Position numbers and translations under genes: made by a program. A stretch of 64,000 bases of DNA, taken from the NCBI GenBank assembly GCA_027574665.1, contig CM050659.1, forward strand, positions 21,305,001-21,369,000. The letters are read 5' to 3'. This document shows positions 48,701 through 57,400 of the stretch, one piece after another. Within the stretch, counting starts at the first letter, position 1. Every line of letters begins with the position of its first letter. The DNA comes from Rhynochetos jubatus (Eukaryota > Chordata > Aves > Eurypygiformes > Rhynochetidae). The notes beneath the pieces were generated by a model. That model saw only the letters and a list, made by a program, of their open reading frames with translations. It made no database searches and was not told where the DNA came from.

Positions 48701-49911
48701 AGGAACACAGACAGGCAACGTCTCCATACAGTGGTGCTTTTCCATGGACAAGGAAATCTAACCTTGACTACTTGGCATTGGATTTTAATTCTGCTTCCCC
48801 ATCCCCTGTACAGAAGGTAGGAGTCCTCTGAGAAACCCCACCGCTTCCTTTTTTTGTCTGCTGGGAGGAAAACGGGACCGCGAGTCTCACGCCGTAGGTG
48901 CCCTCAGTACCACGAGGAAGCCAGTCGTGTTTCCAGCTGGCTGCGCTCGGGGCGGGCTCAAGCTTAGTACTGGAGCGCTGTTCGGGTGATGACGGGGTGT
49001 CCTTAGCGTGCCTCACAGGGATGCCGTCAACATGAGCGCGGCAGAGGGCGCGGGATGTGCAGCCGTGAGGGCTTGTGGGCAAGTCTGTCGGAGCCTGCAG
49101 GATCTCTGCATGCTTTTCATTTTCATCAAGTCTCCAGAAACCCTTTCCTGCTAGTTTTCCCCCAAAGTCTCTTTGCAGTAACGAGTTTACAGCCCGTGGT
49201 AGATTGACGGAGTACAACTGTACCATCTCTTGTAACGTGGGAAAATGTGCCACCAGCAAAAGCATTTCAGTTTCTTTAGCAATGCTGGGAAAACACATTC
49301 CTTGTTCCAAACACATTCCTTACCACCTGCCCGGGTGGTGGGTAGGTACCACTGCAAAGCAAGGAACTGCTGGCAGTTTGGGCCACTGTCTCCCGTGTAT
49401 CATTTTCCCCATCAGCTAGTGCTCCTGGATGCAGAAGACTCAGGGCTCCTAAGCTCTCGTATTTAAACCCTGCCCGCACTCAACATGCAGCCAGGTTAGC
49501 CCTGCAGCAGGATCGCGCGGGATATATTTTCCGGTTTCTGCCTGGAAATAGCCAGAAGAGCACGTTTCCCTCGCTCCCAGCGCTGGGCTGAGTGAGAGGG
49601 TGGCAGATGGGCAACCGCAGCTACAGCAGGCTGCAAAGCAATGCTTTTGTCAGCTGATGTCACTGTGGGCTTCAAGGGGAAGTGAAGCAATCCAGGAAGA
49701 AGGGAAAGGGAAGACACAAGATCAAACCAAGTTTCCCTAGCATCCCTTTTAACCCTGAAGTTAATGCATTGGGTTTTTCTTCTCTCTCCCACAGAAACCT
49801 TTCCTCTCTGAGGAGCAGAGAGTGGACTATGTCCAGGTAGACGAACAGAAGACTCAAGCTTTACAGAACACTAAGCAGGAATGGACAGACGAGAGGCAAT
49901 CGAAAGTCTAA
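33429..49911 (+). CDS. GAB3: GAB3, GRB2-associated binding protein 3 (exons 2-10, 5' partial)
   Basis: Cytoplasmic docking adaptor that is tyrosine-phosphorylated under cytokine and growth-factor receptors and recruits GRB2, PI3-kinase p85 and SHP2. Nine exons (33429-33732, 39610-39826, 40274-40752, 43049-43104, 44247-44502, 45635-45716, 47371-47473, 48703-48816, 49795-49911) join in phase to 575 codons plus TAA. Counting from the first codon here: PH domain residues 1 to about 95 with the invariant helix Trp at 84; PPPRPPKP at 279-286; YVPM 371, YIPM 392, PPPVNRDLKP 425-434, YIHM 496; DYLALDF around Tyr522 and DYVQVD around Tyr549, the paired SHP2 sites. The PH segment (RGRMSGNPDVLEYYRN) and the C-terminus fit GAB3 rather than GAB1 or GAB2, as recalled from the mammalian proteins. 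The first exon is missing; with it the length would be near 600 residues, against about 586 in human. No frameshift or stop breaks the frame. Confidence 0.96.
33733..39609 (+). other. GAB3: GAB3 intron 2 (5.9 kb)
   Basis: Starts gtagga and ends cattgcag. It contains a two-copy 31-base tandem duplication at 34780-34840 and GC-rich patches near 35.9, 36.5 and 38.8 kb. No additional exon was recognised. Confidence 0.85.
34780..34840 (+). repeat. 31-base tandem duplication in GAB3 intron 2
   Basis: Two adjacent units begin caggatag and share ggcattta and gggaaat. They differ at several sites. Confidence 0.85.
39610..39826 (+). CDS. GAB3: GAB3 exon 3
   Basis: The exon is 217 bases: two bases completing the split Gly, 71 codons, then two bases of a split Arg. 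It encodes the Ser/Thr/Ala-rich linker after the PH domain and ends with the family block FLPDYLFLSNCESGKL. Donor ACAG|gtaggt. The linker carries many Ser-Pro and Thr sites likely to be phosphorylated, but no defined domain. Confidence 0.95.
39827..40273 (+). other. GAB3: GAB3 intron 3 (447 bases)
   Basis: Short intron, gtaggt to tctctgtgcag. Nothing else was recognised in it. Confidence 0.9.
40274..40752 (+). CDS. GAB3: GAB3 exon 4: first GRB2-binding proline motif
   Basis: The exon is 479 bases, phase 2 to phase 1. It begins with the conserved CDSWSNSDRSLEQ block, passes through a variable Ser-rich part, then TPPPRPPKPTH, a GRB2 SH3-binding motif, and VPRRISLSSLDN, a conserved basic-Ser segment that fits a kinase or 14-3-3 site. 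It ends AAAG|gtgagt. A second GT, in AAC|GTGAGG 16 bases upstream (40737), looks like a usable cryptic donor but would shift the frame. Confidence 0.96.
40753..43048 (+). other. GAB3: GAB3 intron 4 (2.3 kb)
   Basis: From gtgagt to ccccttgcag. It holds a 16-base tandem repeat at 42236-42275. No exon was recognised. Confidence 0.85.
42236..42275 (+). repeat. 16-base tandem repeat, 2.5 copies
   Basis: The unit gcggtgcgcgctggct occurs twice exactly and then half again. It is CpG-rich. The perfect copies suggest a recent expansion. Confidence 0.95.
43049..43104 (+). CDS. GAB3: GAB3 exon 5, 56 bases, with tandem NAGNAG acceptor
   Basis: The exon completes a split Ala, then encodes DVEGSSLRSRDKRLSLNL, and ends AATTTG|gtaagt. 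The DKRLSLNL block is conserved in GAB3. The acceptor reads ttgcagcag: cutting at the second AG would start the exon three bases later (43052) and drop only the Ala, leaving the frame intact. The first AG is chosen because it keeps the KADVEG reading of mammalian GAB3. Confidence 0.95.
43105..44246 (+). other. GAB3: GAB3 intron 5 (1.1 kb)
   Basis: From gtaagt to cttctgaag. It contains a (GGGA)n tract at 43291-43326. No other feature was recognised. Confidence 0.85.
43291..43326 (+). repeat. (GGGA)n tract
   Basis: Repeated ggga units ending in a run of G, starting 187 bases after exon 5. The many closely spaced G triplets can form a quadruplex in the pre-mRNA. Confidence 0.9.
44247..44502 (+). 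CDS. GAB3: GAB3 exon 6: p85 sites and second GRB2 motif
   Basis: The exon is 256 bases, phase 0 to phase 1, and begins PCRFSPLYSTAS. It carries DSYVPMRP and DGYIPMSP, two YxxM motifs bound by the SH2 domains of PI3-kinase p85 when phosphorylated. PPPVNRDLKP follows, the PxxxRxxKP type of GRB2 C-terminal SH3 motif. The donor is AAAT|gtaagc. The segment between the second YxxM and SPLPELP is a little longer than I recall in human. Confidence 0.96.
44503..45634 (+). other. GAB3: GAB3 intron 6 (1.1 kb)
   Basis: From gtaagc to gcctgcag. Nothing else was recognised. Confidence 0.88.
45635..45716 (+). CDS. GAB3: GAB3 exon 7
   Basis: The exon is 82 bases. It completes a split Ser and encodes RPPPLDLRNLSTIREHA and TVP, a conserved block of GAB3. 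It ends CCTTA|gtaagt, leaving TA to be completed by C of exon 8 as Tyr, where I recall Cys in human. If the intron is retained, the frame meets TAG at the junction itself, so retention would truncate the protein before the third YxxM and both SHP2 sites. Confidence 0.95.
45717..47370 (+). other. GAB3: GAB3 intron 7 (1.7 kb)
   Basis: From gtaagt to ttcttcatag. No exon or repeat was recognised. Confidence 0.88.
47371..47473 (+). CDS. GAB3: GAB3 exon 8: third YxxM motif
   Basis: The exon is 103 bases, phase 2 to phase 0. It encodes FISPERDGINSARIFAN and ends EEEESYIHM|gtaatc. Human GAB3 has YIEM here as I recall; the +2 residue is His in this species, but the p85-binding spacing is kept. The donor gtaatc is the weakest in the gene. 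Confidence 0.95.
47474..48702 (+). other. GAB3: GAB3 intron 8 (1.2 kb)
   Basis: From gtaatc to ttcccgacag. Nothing further was recognised. Confidence 0.88.
48703..48816 (+). CDS. GAB3: GAB3 exon 9: first SHP2 motif
   Basis: The exon is exactly 38 codons, phase 0 at both ends, so skipping it would keep the frame while removing the site. It encodes EHRQATSPYSGAFPWTRK then NLDYLALDFNSASPSPVQK. DYLALDF is the proximal tyrosine motif bound by an SH2 domain of SHP2 in GAB proteins. The donor is AAG|gtagga. Confidence 0.96.
48817..49794 (+). other. GAB3: GAB3 intron 9 (978 bases)
   Basis: From gtagga to a long pyrimidine tract ending ctctcccacag. No other feature was recognised. Confidence 0.88.
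49795..49911 (+). CDS. GAB3: GAB3 exon 10: second SHP2 motif and stop
   Basis: Final coding exon of 38 codons plus TAA. It starts KPFLSEEQRVDYVQVDEQ and ends EWTDERQSKV. DYVQVD is the distal SHP2-binding tyrosine motif; with the site in exon 9 it forms the two-tyrosine activation motif that opens SHP2. The tail is essentially that of mammalian GAB3, which fixes the identity of the gene and its last codon. Confidence 0.97.
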   Translation, partial: KPFLSEEQRVDYVQVDEQKTQALQNTKQEWTDERQSKV

Positions 49912-50394
49912 ACGAAGGAAATTTGGTATCTGGAGGATTTCAATTTTTTTTTGCACTGGAACCACAGTGTTAATGAAGCAGCTATCACAGTCGAGTTCAA
50001 AGGCACAGAGTTGGAGCATGCTTACGGCCTGTAGAGGAATGGCATTTTTAATGGAAACCTTTGATTTCCGCTGGAAATAGTATGTTGAATGAGTGAGTGG
50101 TTCGCTGATGATTAAAGAAATGCATTACCCTTTCTACTGCCCTGACCAGTAAGCTACATGGTACCGTTTTTCTGGCATGATTCTGCGACGAGCCATACAC
50201 TTAATGTTAACAAATCCACTACATGTTGCATTAATGTAGTTAGTCCTGCCTTCTCCCTCTGTTGCATAATCCCCCGTCGCTAAAGCTACGTTTTGATATT
50301 CCTACAAATGCTGCGGGTGCTCGGAGCGCTTTCACGGCGGCGGGCAGCCGACAGGTATCGGTGACTAATCAACTAAGGGCTAAAATACTGAAAC

Positions 50395-50400
50395 AATAAA
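50395..50400 (+). promoter_or_regulatory. GAB3: Proximal poly(A) signal AATAAA
   Basis: AATAAA 484 bases after the stop codon, in an A-rich context (gaaacaataaaaagaac). It would end a short 3' UTR. Use is not shown by sequence alone. Confidence 0.5.
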
Positions 50401-51959
50401 AAGAACTTTTGGACTATATAGTGCTTAAGCAAAGAGAATTTTGGAAAACATTTTCCCCCTGGGTTTAAAAGGTCTGACTCTGAGCTGATGCCCTCAGAAA
50501 CTCGCGACAGGACTGCATACCGATGGGACTGGAACGCCTGGTCTTCGACCCTCTGGACGACGGCCATGGCGTTAAGCTGCTTCTCTCCGTTGTGGCTGAT
50601 ACTTGTCGCCTTTCTGGCTGATTCCTACTGATGTTTTCCCCCTGTCTTGAGGGGCGTCTTCGGCACAGCACAGCTGCTCCTCTAGCAGGAGGCTGCAGGC
50701 ACACAGCTCTTGGCTGGCCAGAAACTAGAAAGGGAGCTGCGAGCCTGTTTCTGCAAGTCTTGGGAGAACTGGCAAAGGATCAAGAATGCTTTCGTCTCAA
50801 CTGCAGAAGAAATACCATTGGAATTGCTGGTAGCAGTCGTCAAACTGATTGTTTCACTAGACCCACCCCCCCCCCAAAATAAAGGGAATTAGGAAGTGCG
50901 GCGTGCTCCGAGGGAGGCCAGCAGGCCTGCCAAAATAAAACAACAATGCGCTCATGCGGCGCGATGACCTCTGGCTTCAGGAAGCTTGTCTACCTTGGGA
51001 CTTGTTACAGGCACTATCTCAGGATCACATATGTGTATCGTTTATAGCATATTTAACTTTAAAAGCTTGGCTGCAATCTTTATTTTAAGGTGGCGCCTGG
51101 CCCACGGGAGCGTGCGGTACCGCTGAGCGCCCCGCGCTGGAGCTGACCTTGTGGGCCTCTCTCGGGCAGGTGAGTCCCACTGGCTCTAAGAGGTCTGATC
51201 CTGCCAGCCAGGGCCCCTAGGAAAGATTTCCTCCCGAAGGGTGCCACGCCGCTGGCCTCCCTTCACGTGCCTGTTGCTAGCAGGATGTGTTACTGTAACC
51301 TGACCCCCCAAAAATGCTGGTTTACCAAACGGAGGTTGTAGAAATGCCACTGCAGAAACCACTGGCGTTTCAAGGCTCCACGCACCCTCCTGCTTCAGCC
51401 ATTTGGGCGCTCTGGGAGGCCGAGAGACGCGGCCGAGTGGCTCGTCCTGCTGGGAGAGGCAGCGTAGCTAACAGAAACACCGTTTTTCTCCTACCTCAAG
51501 AGAGCTGAAGTGCTTGCAAGTCTCTCTGCTTCTTCAGAGCAAGTACGAAGCTGGGGATCCGTGGTGACCAGGCTCTCGTTAGCTTACCCTGCAAGGACAG
51601 CGAGGCTCACCAGCGCCTTTACTGACTCTGGGGCACCCAGACCTGTGGGCATACAGTGTCCTGGACTAGAGCTGCTTGGACAACCGGGGTTTACGCTGCA
51701 GATAGCTGACCCGCTGTTCCATCCTCCTCTGCTCCTCCCCGCCCCACCAAAGCTCTAAAATGAACGATAATGTTCATAAAAGTTTCCAAAAGAATTCAGA
51801 CTTGTCCATCTAAATCTTGTCCGCTGTGAAATTTAGTTTGTTAAAACCCCGTTGTTTTGTCCTAAAACTGATGTAGGAGAGCTCTGAGCAACCGTACCCT
51901 GGGTGTGGTGTTGCTAGAGGGGAAGTGGGTTTGGGGAGAGGCGGTGGAGAGCTGCGCCT

Positions 51960-52320
51960 CCGCGGCGCTGTTAGAGAGAGGCAAGCAAAGACGGGCCCCG
52001 GTTACCCAGACGGTGGCCGCCTGCGCCGGAGAGTTGCTTTTTTTAAGGGGTACGAATAGTGCGTGTCACTGGAGGCTCGTGGTGCGGGCTGCGGTACGGG
52101 AGGAGCTGAGACGCGTGTTACGGTAGGGGACAGAAAACGCCCACAAAGGGCAGGGGAAACTGCCCTCCGCTACCGCAGATCCCGGGTCGCAGCATGAGGG
52201 CACGCCGGCCTCCGCCGCGGGACGCAATAGCTGTGTTTGACCGGCGTGTTTCCTTTCGCGCTGTCAGAAGGATCTTCCGAAGCGGAGAAACACCAAGTTA
52301 GCGGAGAGAACCGCCTCGCT
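51960..52320. promoter_or_regulatory. CpG island-like segment
   Basis: I count about 38 CpG dinucleotides in these 360 bases, far denser than the surrounding non-coding DNA and not explained by any coding exon. It lies 2 kb past the GAB3 stop. It may be an alternative or antisense promoter, or simply GC-rich 3' UTR sequence. Confidence 0.45.
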
Positions 52321-54160
52321 CGTTATCCCAGTTTATTGTAAAAATAGTTAAACTCCGACAGACCTGGCTAACGGACCGTTCCGAGGTTTAGAAAAGAAAG
52401 CTCTTTTGGTATTTTTTTTCCCCTAAAAGGACATACATAGAGCTTGGTGGGGACTGTCCCTAGGTCAGAAAGGCCCCCTAACTAACTTCTGCGTGTCCCC
52501 TGCCTGCCCCCGCCGCTCTCTTCTCTTGATCAAACACTGCTCGCTGGTTTCTAACCTTTAACTAAAAGCTGAGTTCGGGGGTTTATTCAGATTTTTTGTT
52601 TAAGAACTGTTTTTACCTGCTGCTCCAGGGTCCATGTCGTGCATGCTTGTGTAAGCACAACACCCAAACCAGGAGCAATTAAAAAACTACCCAAAAACGT
52701 TCCGAAAGCAGGGCAGTCCTCCCCCGAGGCTCTGATTTTACTGCCTTTAGTCAAATTCCGTATACCCAAAAGAGAGTAAAGAGGAGGAGGATGGGGGTGT
52801 GGGGCGGCAAAGGCCGAATCTGCTGTGGCTTCCTCACCGTTAAGGATTTTGGTGTGACAGGAGTCGCATCCCCCCCTCAGTACACGACTGACGTGCCTAT
52901 GGGCTACCACGCTGCCAACCGCGGCAGCCCAGGGCCGGCACCCGCAGAGCCCGCTGGTGGGAGAGGGGGGATGTTACACAGCAAGAGGGAGTCGCGCTTT
53001 GGTTGAGTCTGTTCTTAAATGCTGATCCCTTGGCCAAAGGGGAAAGAAAACCCGTGAAAGCACCTGAAAACTGAGTCAGCTTTTGACAGAGCCATGCCTG
53101 AAAACGCAGCCCAGGCGAGAGCCCTTGGGTAGCGTTGGCTCCGTGGCCAGCCAGGCACGCTCCAGGTAGTGACTTCTTTGGTCTGCGGGTCTGATATGTT
53201 GTTATTTGTATGTATTTCTCCAGAAACGATGATGGGAGCTGACGCGGAGAGAGGTCTGCACCTAGATGAGCATGGGGCAGCCAGCGGTCCCTTGGGAAAC
53301 TCCTGTTTCCGAGGGGAGCTGGCATTGTCCGGCTCAGGACTTGCAGTGCCTTCCCCAGCACTGCTGGGCTTTCTCGTGTGAAACGGAGGGGATGGCCGAG
53401 GGAGCAGAACAGCTCCTGCTTAACGGGAAATGTGGCTGTGTGGAGCTGCCAGGTGAAGCTCGGTGGAAAACAAGCTGCACGGGCTCAGTCGCGTGGTTAG
53501 TGTTAGGGCGATCGGCTGGATCCCCCCGCTGTTGGCACGGCAGGGAGGGACCAGAGATGAGGTGGGTCTCTTACTGAAATTGTCTGCGGCCACTGGATAC
53601 AAAACCCGCCCGCGTCAAAACCCCGCTTGAAATACAGCCTGAAGAACCGTAAAGAAATCAGTCTGACCCCAGCTTCTTTCCGGGAGCGAGCAGGGTTTCA
53701 GGATGAGTGGGGGTCACACGTGTTCCCAAGGTCTTTGCTCAGTTCGGGTTTCGTACGGCCTTACTCTGCTCTCTTCCGCCGACCCCGGCCTTGAGCAAGG
53801 CGTAGCAGGATCCTAGACTCGTTTGCTTTTTGGACTGAACCCTATTTCCCATTTATAGTTCCTTTATTACCGGAGGCAGCATTAAATTCCTTGCTGGTGG
53901 GTAGGAACGCTCTACCCAAGAAACGCCAACAGCCGTTCAACTCGAGCCGGGTGTTCGCAGCCAGCTCGCTTTTGCCGACGGTAGCGCCCGCCCTCTCCCG
54001 TGTCACTAATTACATCATAGATGTAGGCTTTGGGGTCGCGTTCCCGTGAGGTGATTCAGTGGTTTAGTGATTCGAAGACCACCAGATGCTGTGATGAGAA
54101 TGAAGCACAGGGCGCTGCCTTTCCTTCGTTCCCCCGTTCCGCAAAACTCGCTCAGGGGTT

Positions 54161-54176
54161 AAAAAAAAAAAAAAAA
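54161..54176 (+). repeat. A tract of 16
   Basis: Sixteen A residues in the sense strand of the presumed 3' UTR. It could act as an internal oligo-dT priming site and imitate an mRNA end in cDNA data. Confidence 0.9.
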
Positions 54177-54397
54177 GAAAAAGCCACCAAAATAGGAGAC
54201 TTTTGCCATGTCAAAGCCAGAATATTTTTTGTTCAAATAAAAAATAGACTTTTGTCTTGTGCGAATGAAGCATTATAGGGTTTTTTTGTATCTGTAAATC
54301 TGTGGGGAAGCATTAAACAGTCATCTCTGTGAGGAAGGAGAAAGTCGTGGGTAGAGGGAAGGGGCTCGCCTCCCTCACGTTTCAGTGTAATGTTTGT

Positions 54398-54405
54398 TGT
54401 ACATA
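54398..54405 (+). promoter_or_regulatory. GAB3: Pumilio response element
   Basis: TGTACATA fits the PUM consensus UGUANAUA exactly and lies 31 bases before the distal AATAAA. Pumilio proteins repress and destabilise mRNAs through such sites. One match of this length can also occur by chance. Confidence 0.4.
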
Positions 54406-54435
54406 TTTGCACATTAAACTGTGTATCTTTTTTCT

Positions 54436-54441
54436 AATAAA
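54436..54441 (+). promoter_or_regulatory. GAB3: Distal poly(A) signal AATAAA
   Basis: AATAAA in ttttttctaataaattaatataaaacg, at the end of an AT-rich run that contrasts with the GC-rich DNA beyond. Cleavage is expected about 15-25 bases downstream. Confidence 0.55.
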
Positions 54442-54460
54442 TTAATATAAAACGTAGCTG

Positions 54461-57400
54461 CGATCTGTAACCATTTCCACGAGTGGACGTGCTCGTGGGC
54501 AAAACCTCCACGTCTTTCACGTGGTGCTTTTTCCGATTTGTAAATCTCCTCTGAGGCTGCGGCTTCTTCCTCTGAACGATTTGGGTGCCAGTTCAAACAA
54601 GTCTGCAGACAAAGTTCACACTCCTGTCAGGAAAATTATTTGCAGGTGACTTGAGAAACAAAGAACCACAAAGTTGTAACCTGGGCTTGTGTCTGCAGCC
54701 GGGGGGGGCTGGGTAAGGTGCCGCCCCCCAAGCCCTGCTCCTGCCGAGCCGAGGGGCGGGAAGGACCCGCGCGTACTGACCGAAGACGTGGGCCGCAGGC
54801 ACGGGTTTGTGCAGCGCACGCTCTGGGCTTGGACACGAAGGCCAGTTGTTATTTAACCTGATGCTGTAATGGCTCTGCGCTGAGGCGCCTGGTCGCTGTT
54901 AATGTGGTTTCCACGTGCAGCGAGCTGGGGACGTGGGATCCTTTCAGCGCGCGCTCCTCGGGCTCTGGAAGGCGAGACGAGGCGGGCCGTGGGAGCAGAG
55001 CCCGGCGATTCCAGCGCCTGACAAGCGAGGCCTCTTGGGAAATGGTTTATTTATTGCTTCAGGCAAGCGTCACTTTTGGATCTGCGTGCTTTGTAAGCCC
55101 GGCTGGATACCCGCGGCAGTGAAGCGAGGGCCGTGTCACGCTTAGAGAGCCACTGATGGCAACTTGGCTGCAGGGCCCAAGGGGCGCAGACACGGAATTC
55201 CGATAAGCCTACGCCCGTGGTGCAAGGGAACTGCGTGACATTTTGTGTTCGGTCCTGCAGGGAGGGCAGGTCGGCTATACAGAAGGTCAGATAAAGTCCG
55301 ACTGTCGGTTCGCAGGCTGCCTCCACGTCCTCCGGCGGAGAGGGGGAGGGCCCTTTTGGCAGGGAGCGCTCCCCAGAAGAGCGACCTCCCTCTCCTGCGC
55401 CAGCTCCCCGACCCTCGGAGCAAAGGAAGCTCTGCCAAAGCCATCACCGGCCTGGCGTGTCCCCTCCACGGGGTCCTCCCCAGAGCAGCTGTGGTGGTTG
55501 TCACGGGGGGCTCCAGAGCATCCCCGCAGGCAGGGACAGCCCAGCCCAGGAGGCACAAAGCCCTCGGAGCTTGCGATCAAGGAACTGGGCTCTGCCATGG
55601 ACGGTGCTGCCGCGGCGCAGTGCGGGGCTGCACAGAATTCAGGAAGCGCTCAGAGTCCTCAGCCTTGGTGCAAAGTTCTTTGCTGATGAGATAATAATAA
55701 TAATGGGGAAAAACTGTTAGCGCAAAGTGTGGCTGTGTAAGCAGCTGGTAGCGTTTGGCCCCCCTGATCACCTCTGCGGTGTCAAACTGGAAAACGCTTC
55801 CCTGCGGCAAAGAGCCACAGGGCGGGCGGCCAGTTCCCAAAGCCGGGTCATGCCCACGTGCCTGAAACACAAACCCCTCCGAAAAGGCAGTAATTGCCTA
55901 TCGCCCAGCTGCTTGTTGGTTAAGAGCGCAATTGATTGGTGGTTTTTAGCCTGAGATGCCCCGCGGAGCGCTGCCCTACGACGGGCATTCCCGCGTAACC
56001 GTGTCCACGCTGGGCACCGGATCAGCGCAAGGATCCAGGTCTTGGGCCACAGCGGTGAGATCCCATTTCTCTCCCGTAGATCTCCGAGAGCTTTGGCGAA
56101 GGGCCCTGTACTTTATTTCTGACTTTTCCTGTGTGCTTTGAGGGCCAGTGACTCTCGCAGCAGCGGAGACGACACCTGGGTCTGCGGAGCCTTAGTCCTG
56201 CCCGTACGGCGGGCAGGCTGCACGCTGGGTTTTGGCAGGATCTGCGTTTCCCCACCAAACAGCATCTAAAGCTCCTCTCCCAGCCGCTCAGGGCGGAGAG
56301 TGCGGAGGGACCTTGCTCTACCGGTTATACATATTTATAGGAGCGCACCGGGTGCCCGCAGCACCACATCCAGCCCTCAGACACAAAGGCTCAGCACCTC
56401 CTCACCCAGGGAGCTGAGCCCTGGCCCTGTTGTGATGCAGGGAGCGACCCAACCTTTCATTCACTGTCCCGTTTTGTTCTGCTTTGATGCTTGATTTTCC
56501 TTTCGCATCCGATCTTAGCGGAAGCTCGTTGTTACACAGCCCTGCCCTGACAGCTCGGGGACCTCGGCGCTGGCAGGTTCATCACTGCGCAAGAGCCTGA
56601 AAAGCCCTCGCTCTGCTGGTGGGCTCTCAGCGAGGGCTGTAAAGCTTAGCGCAGTTTGGGGGTGCCCTCCTTGCACGCGTTTGTGGCGGCAGTTGAAGTT
56701 TGGTTTGATCCTTAACGCAGGAGCTCAGCTCCTCGGAAGTGCCCCTCACTGTGCCGCCACCCAGAGACGCTTGGGTTTGCCACTGCTGCTGTTATTTCCC
56801 AGCTTCCTCCCCGGCACGAACAGCGCAGAGCGATGGGGAAGACCTACTCCGTATTTTTCCTCACAAGGAAAAAGCCACCGATCCCTGACATGAAAGCAGC
56901 AGTCCAGCCCAGGAGATGCTGCTCCACCAGCGCCTCCGCTTTCTCTGGGAAGGCACGGAGCGTTCTGTGGAGTTACGGGACGACGGAAAAGGAAAGCATC
57001 AAGTGAAGGCTGTGCTGGCGGGTGTCTGCCGGCGCTGGGGGAGATGCCAGGGGGCAAACATACCTAGAGTTTGCCGTTAGATTTCCAGATCAAAGTTCAG
57101 GATGAGCTTTCAGTGCGACCTTTTGTACCGCCTGGGAGAGACAATTCCTCCACAGAGAGGGACGGAGGGTTGAGCAATGACGGGATTCATGAACCCTCGG
57201 AGGTCTCGGTGACTCTTTGGTCTCCTGTTTTCTATTAACGCAGCTTTTGGGAAGCAGCCAGGCTTGCCAGGCAAAGGGAGCCAAGGGGAAGGGGAGCTTC
57301 AAACCGGAGCCCTAGGTGGGGTTTGGGCGCCTCCCCCGCCGGGGCATCCAGCTGAGACCCCATCGACAGAGCTGAACTGCGTCAGGACGTGCCTGACCAG

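Larger units (their letters stand above)
49912..54460 (+). other. GAB3: GAB3 3' UTR interval (far end inferred)
   Basis: No coding exon follows the stop. AATAAA occurs at 50395, 50878, 50934, 54236 and 54436. The last is preceded by a TTTGCACATTAAACTG-rich context and a Pumilio-type TGTACATA, and looks like a genuine mRNA end. This gives either a 0.5 kb or a roughly 4.5 kb 3' UTR. The interval also contains a CpG-rich island near 52.1 kb and a 16-A tract at 54161-54176. The far boundary is inference. Confidence 0.55.

Noticed and set aside
33429-49911. GAB1 or GAB2 as the identity of the docking-protein gene
   Set aside because: The PH segment (EYYRN, EFQNNFVFIV), the CDSWSNSDRSLEQ block and the C-terminal EWTDERQSKV fit GAB3 as I recall it; GAB1 and GAB2 differ at these places.
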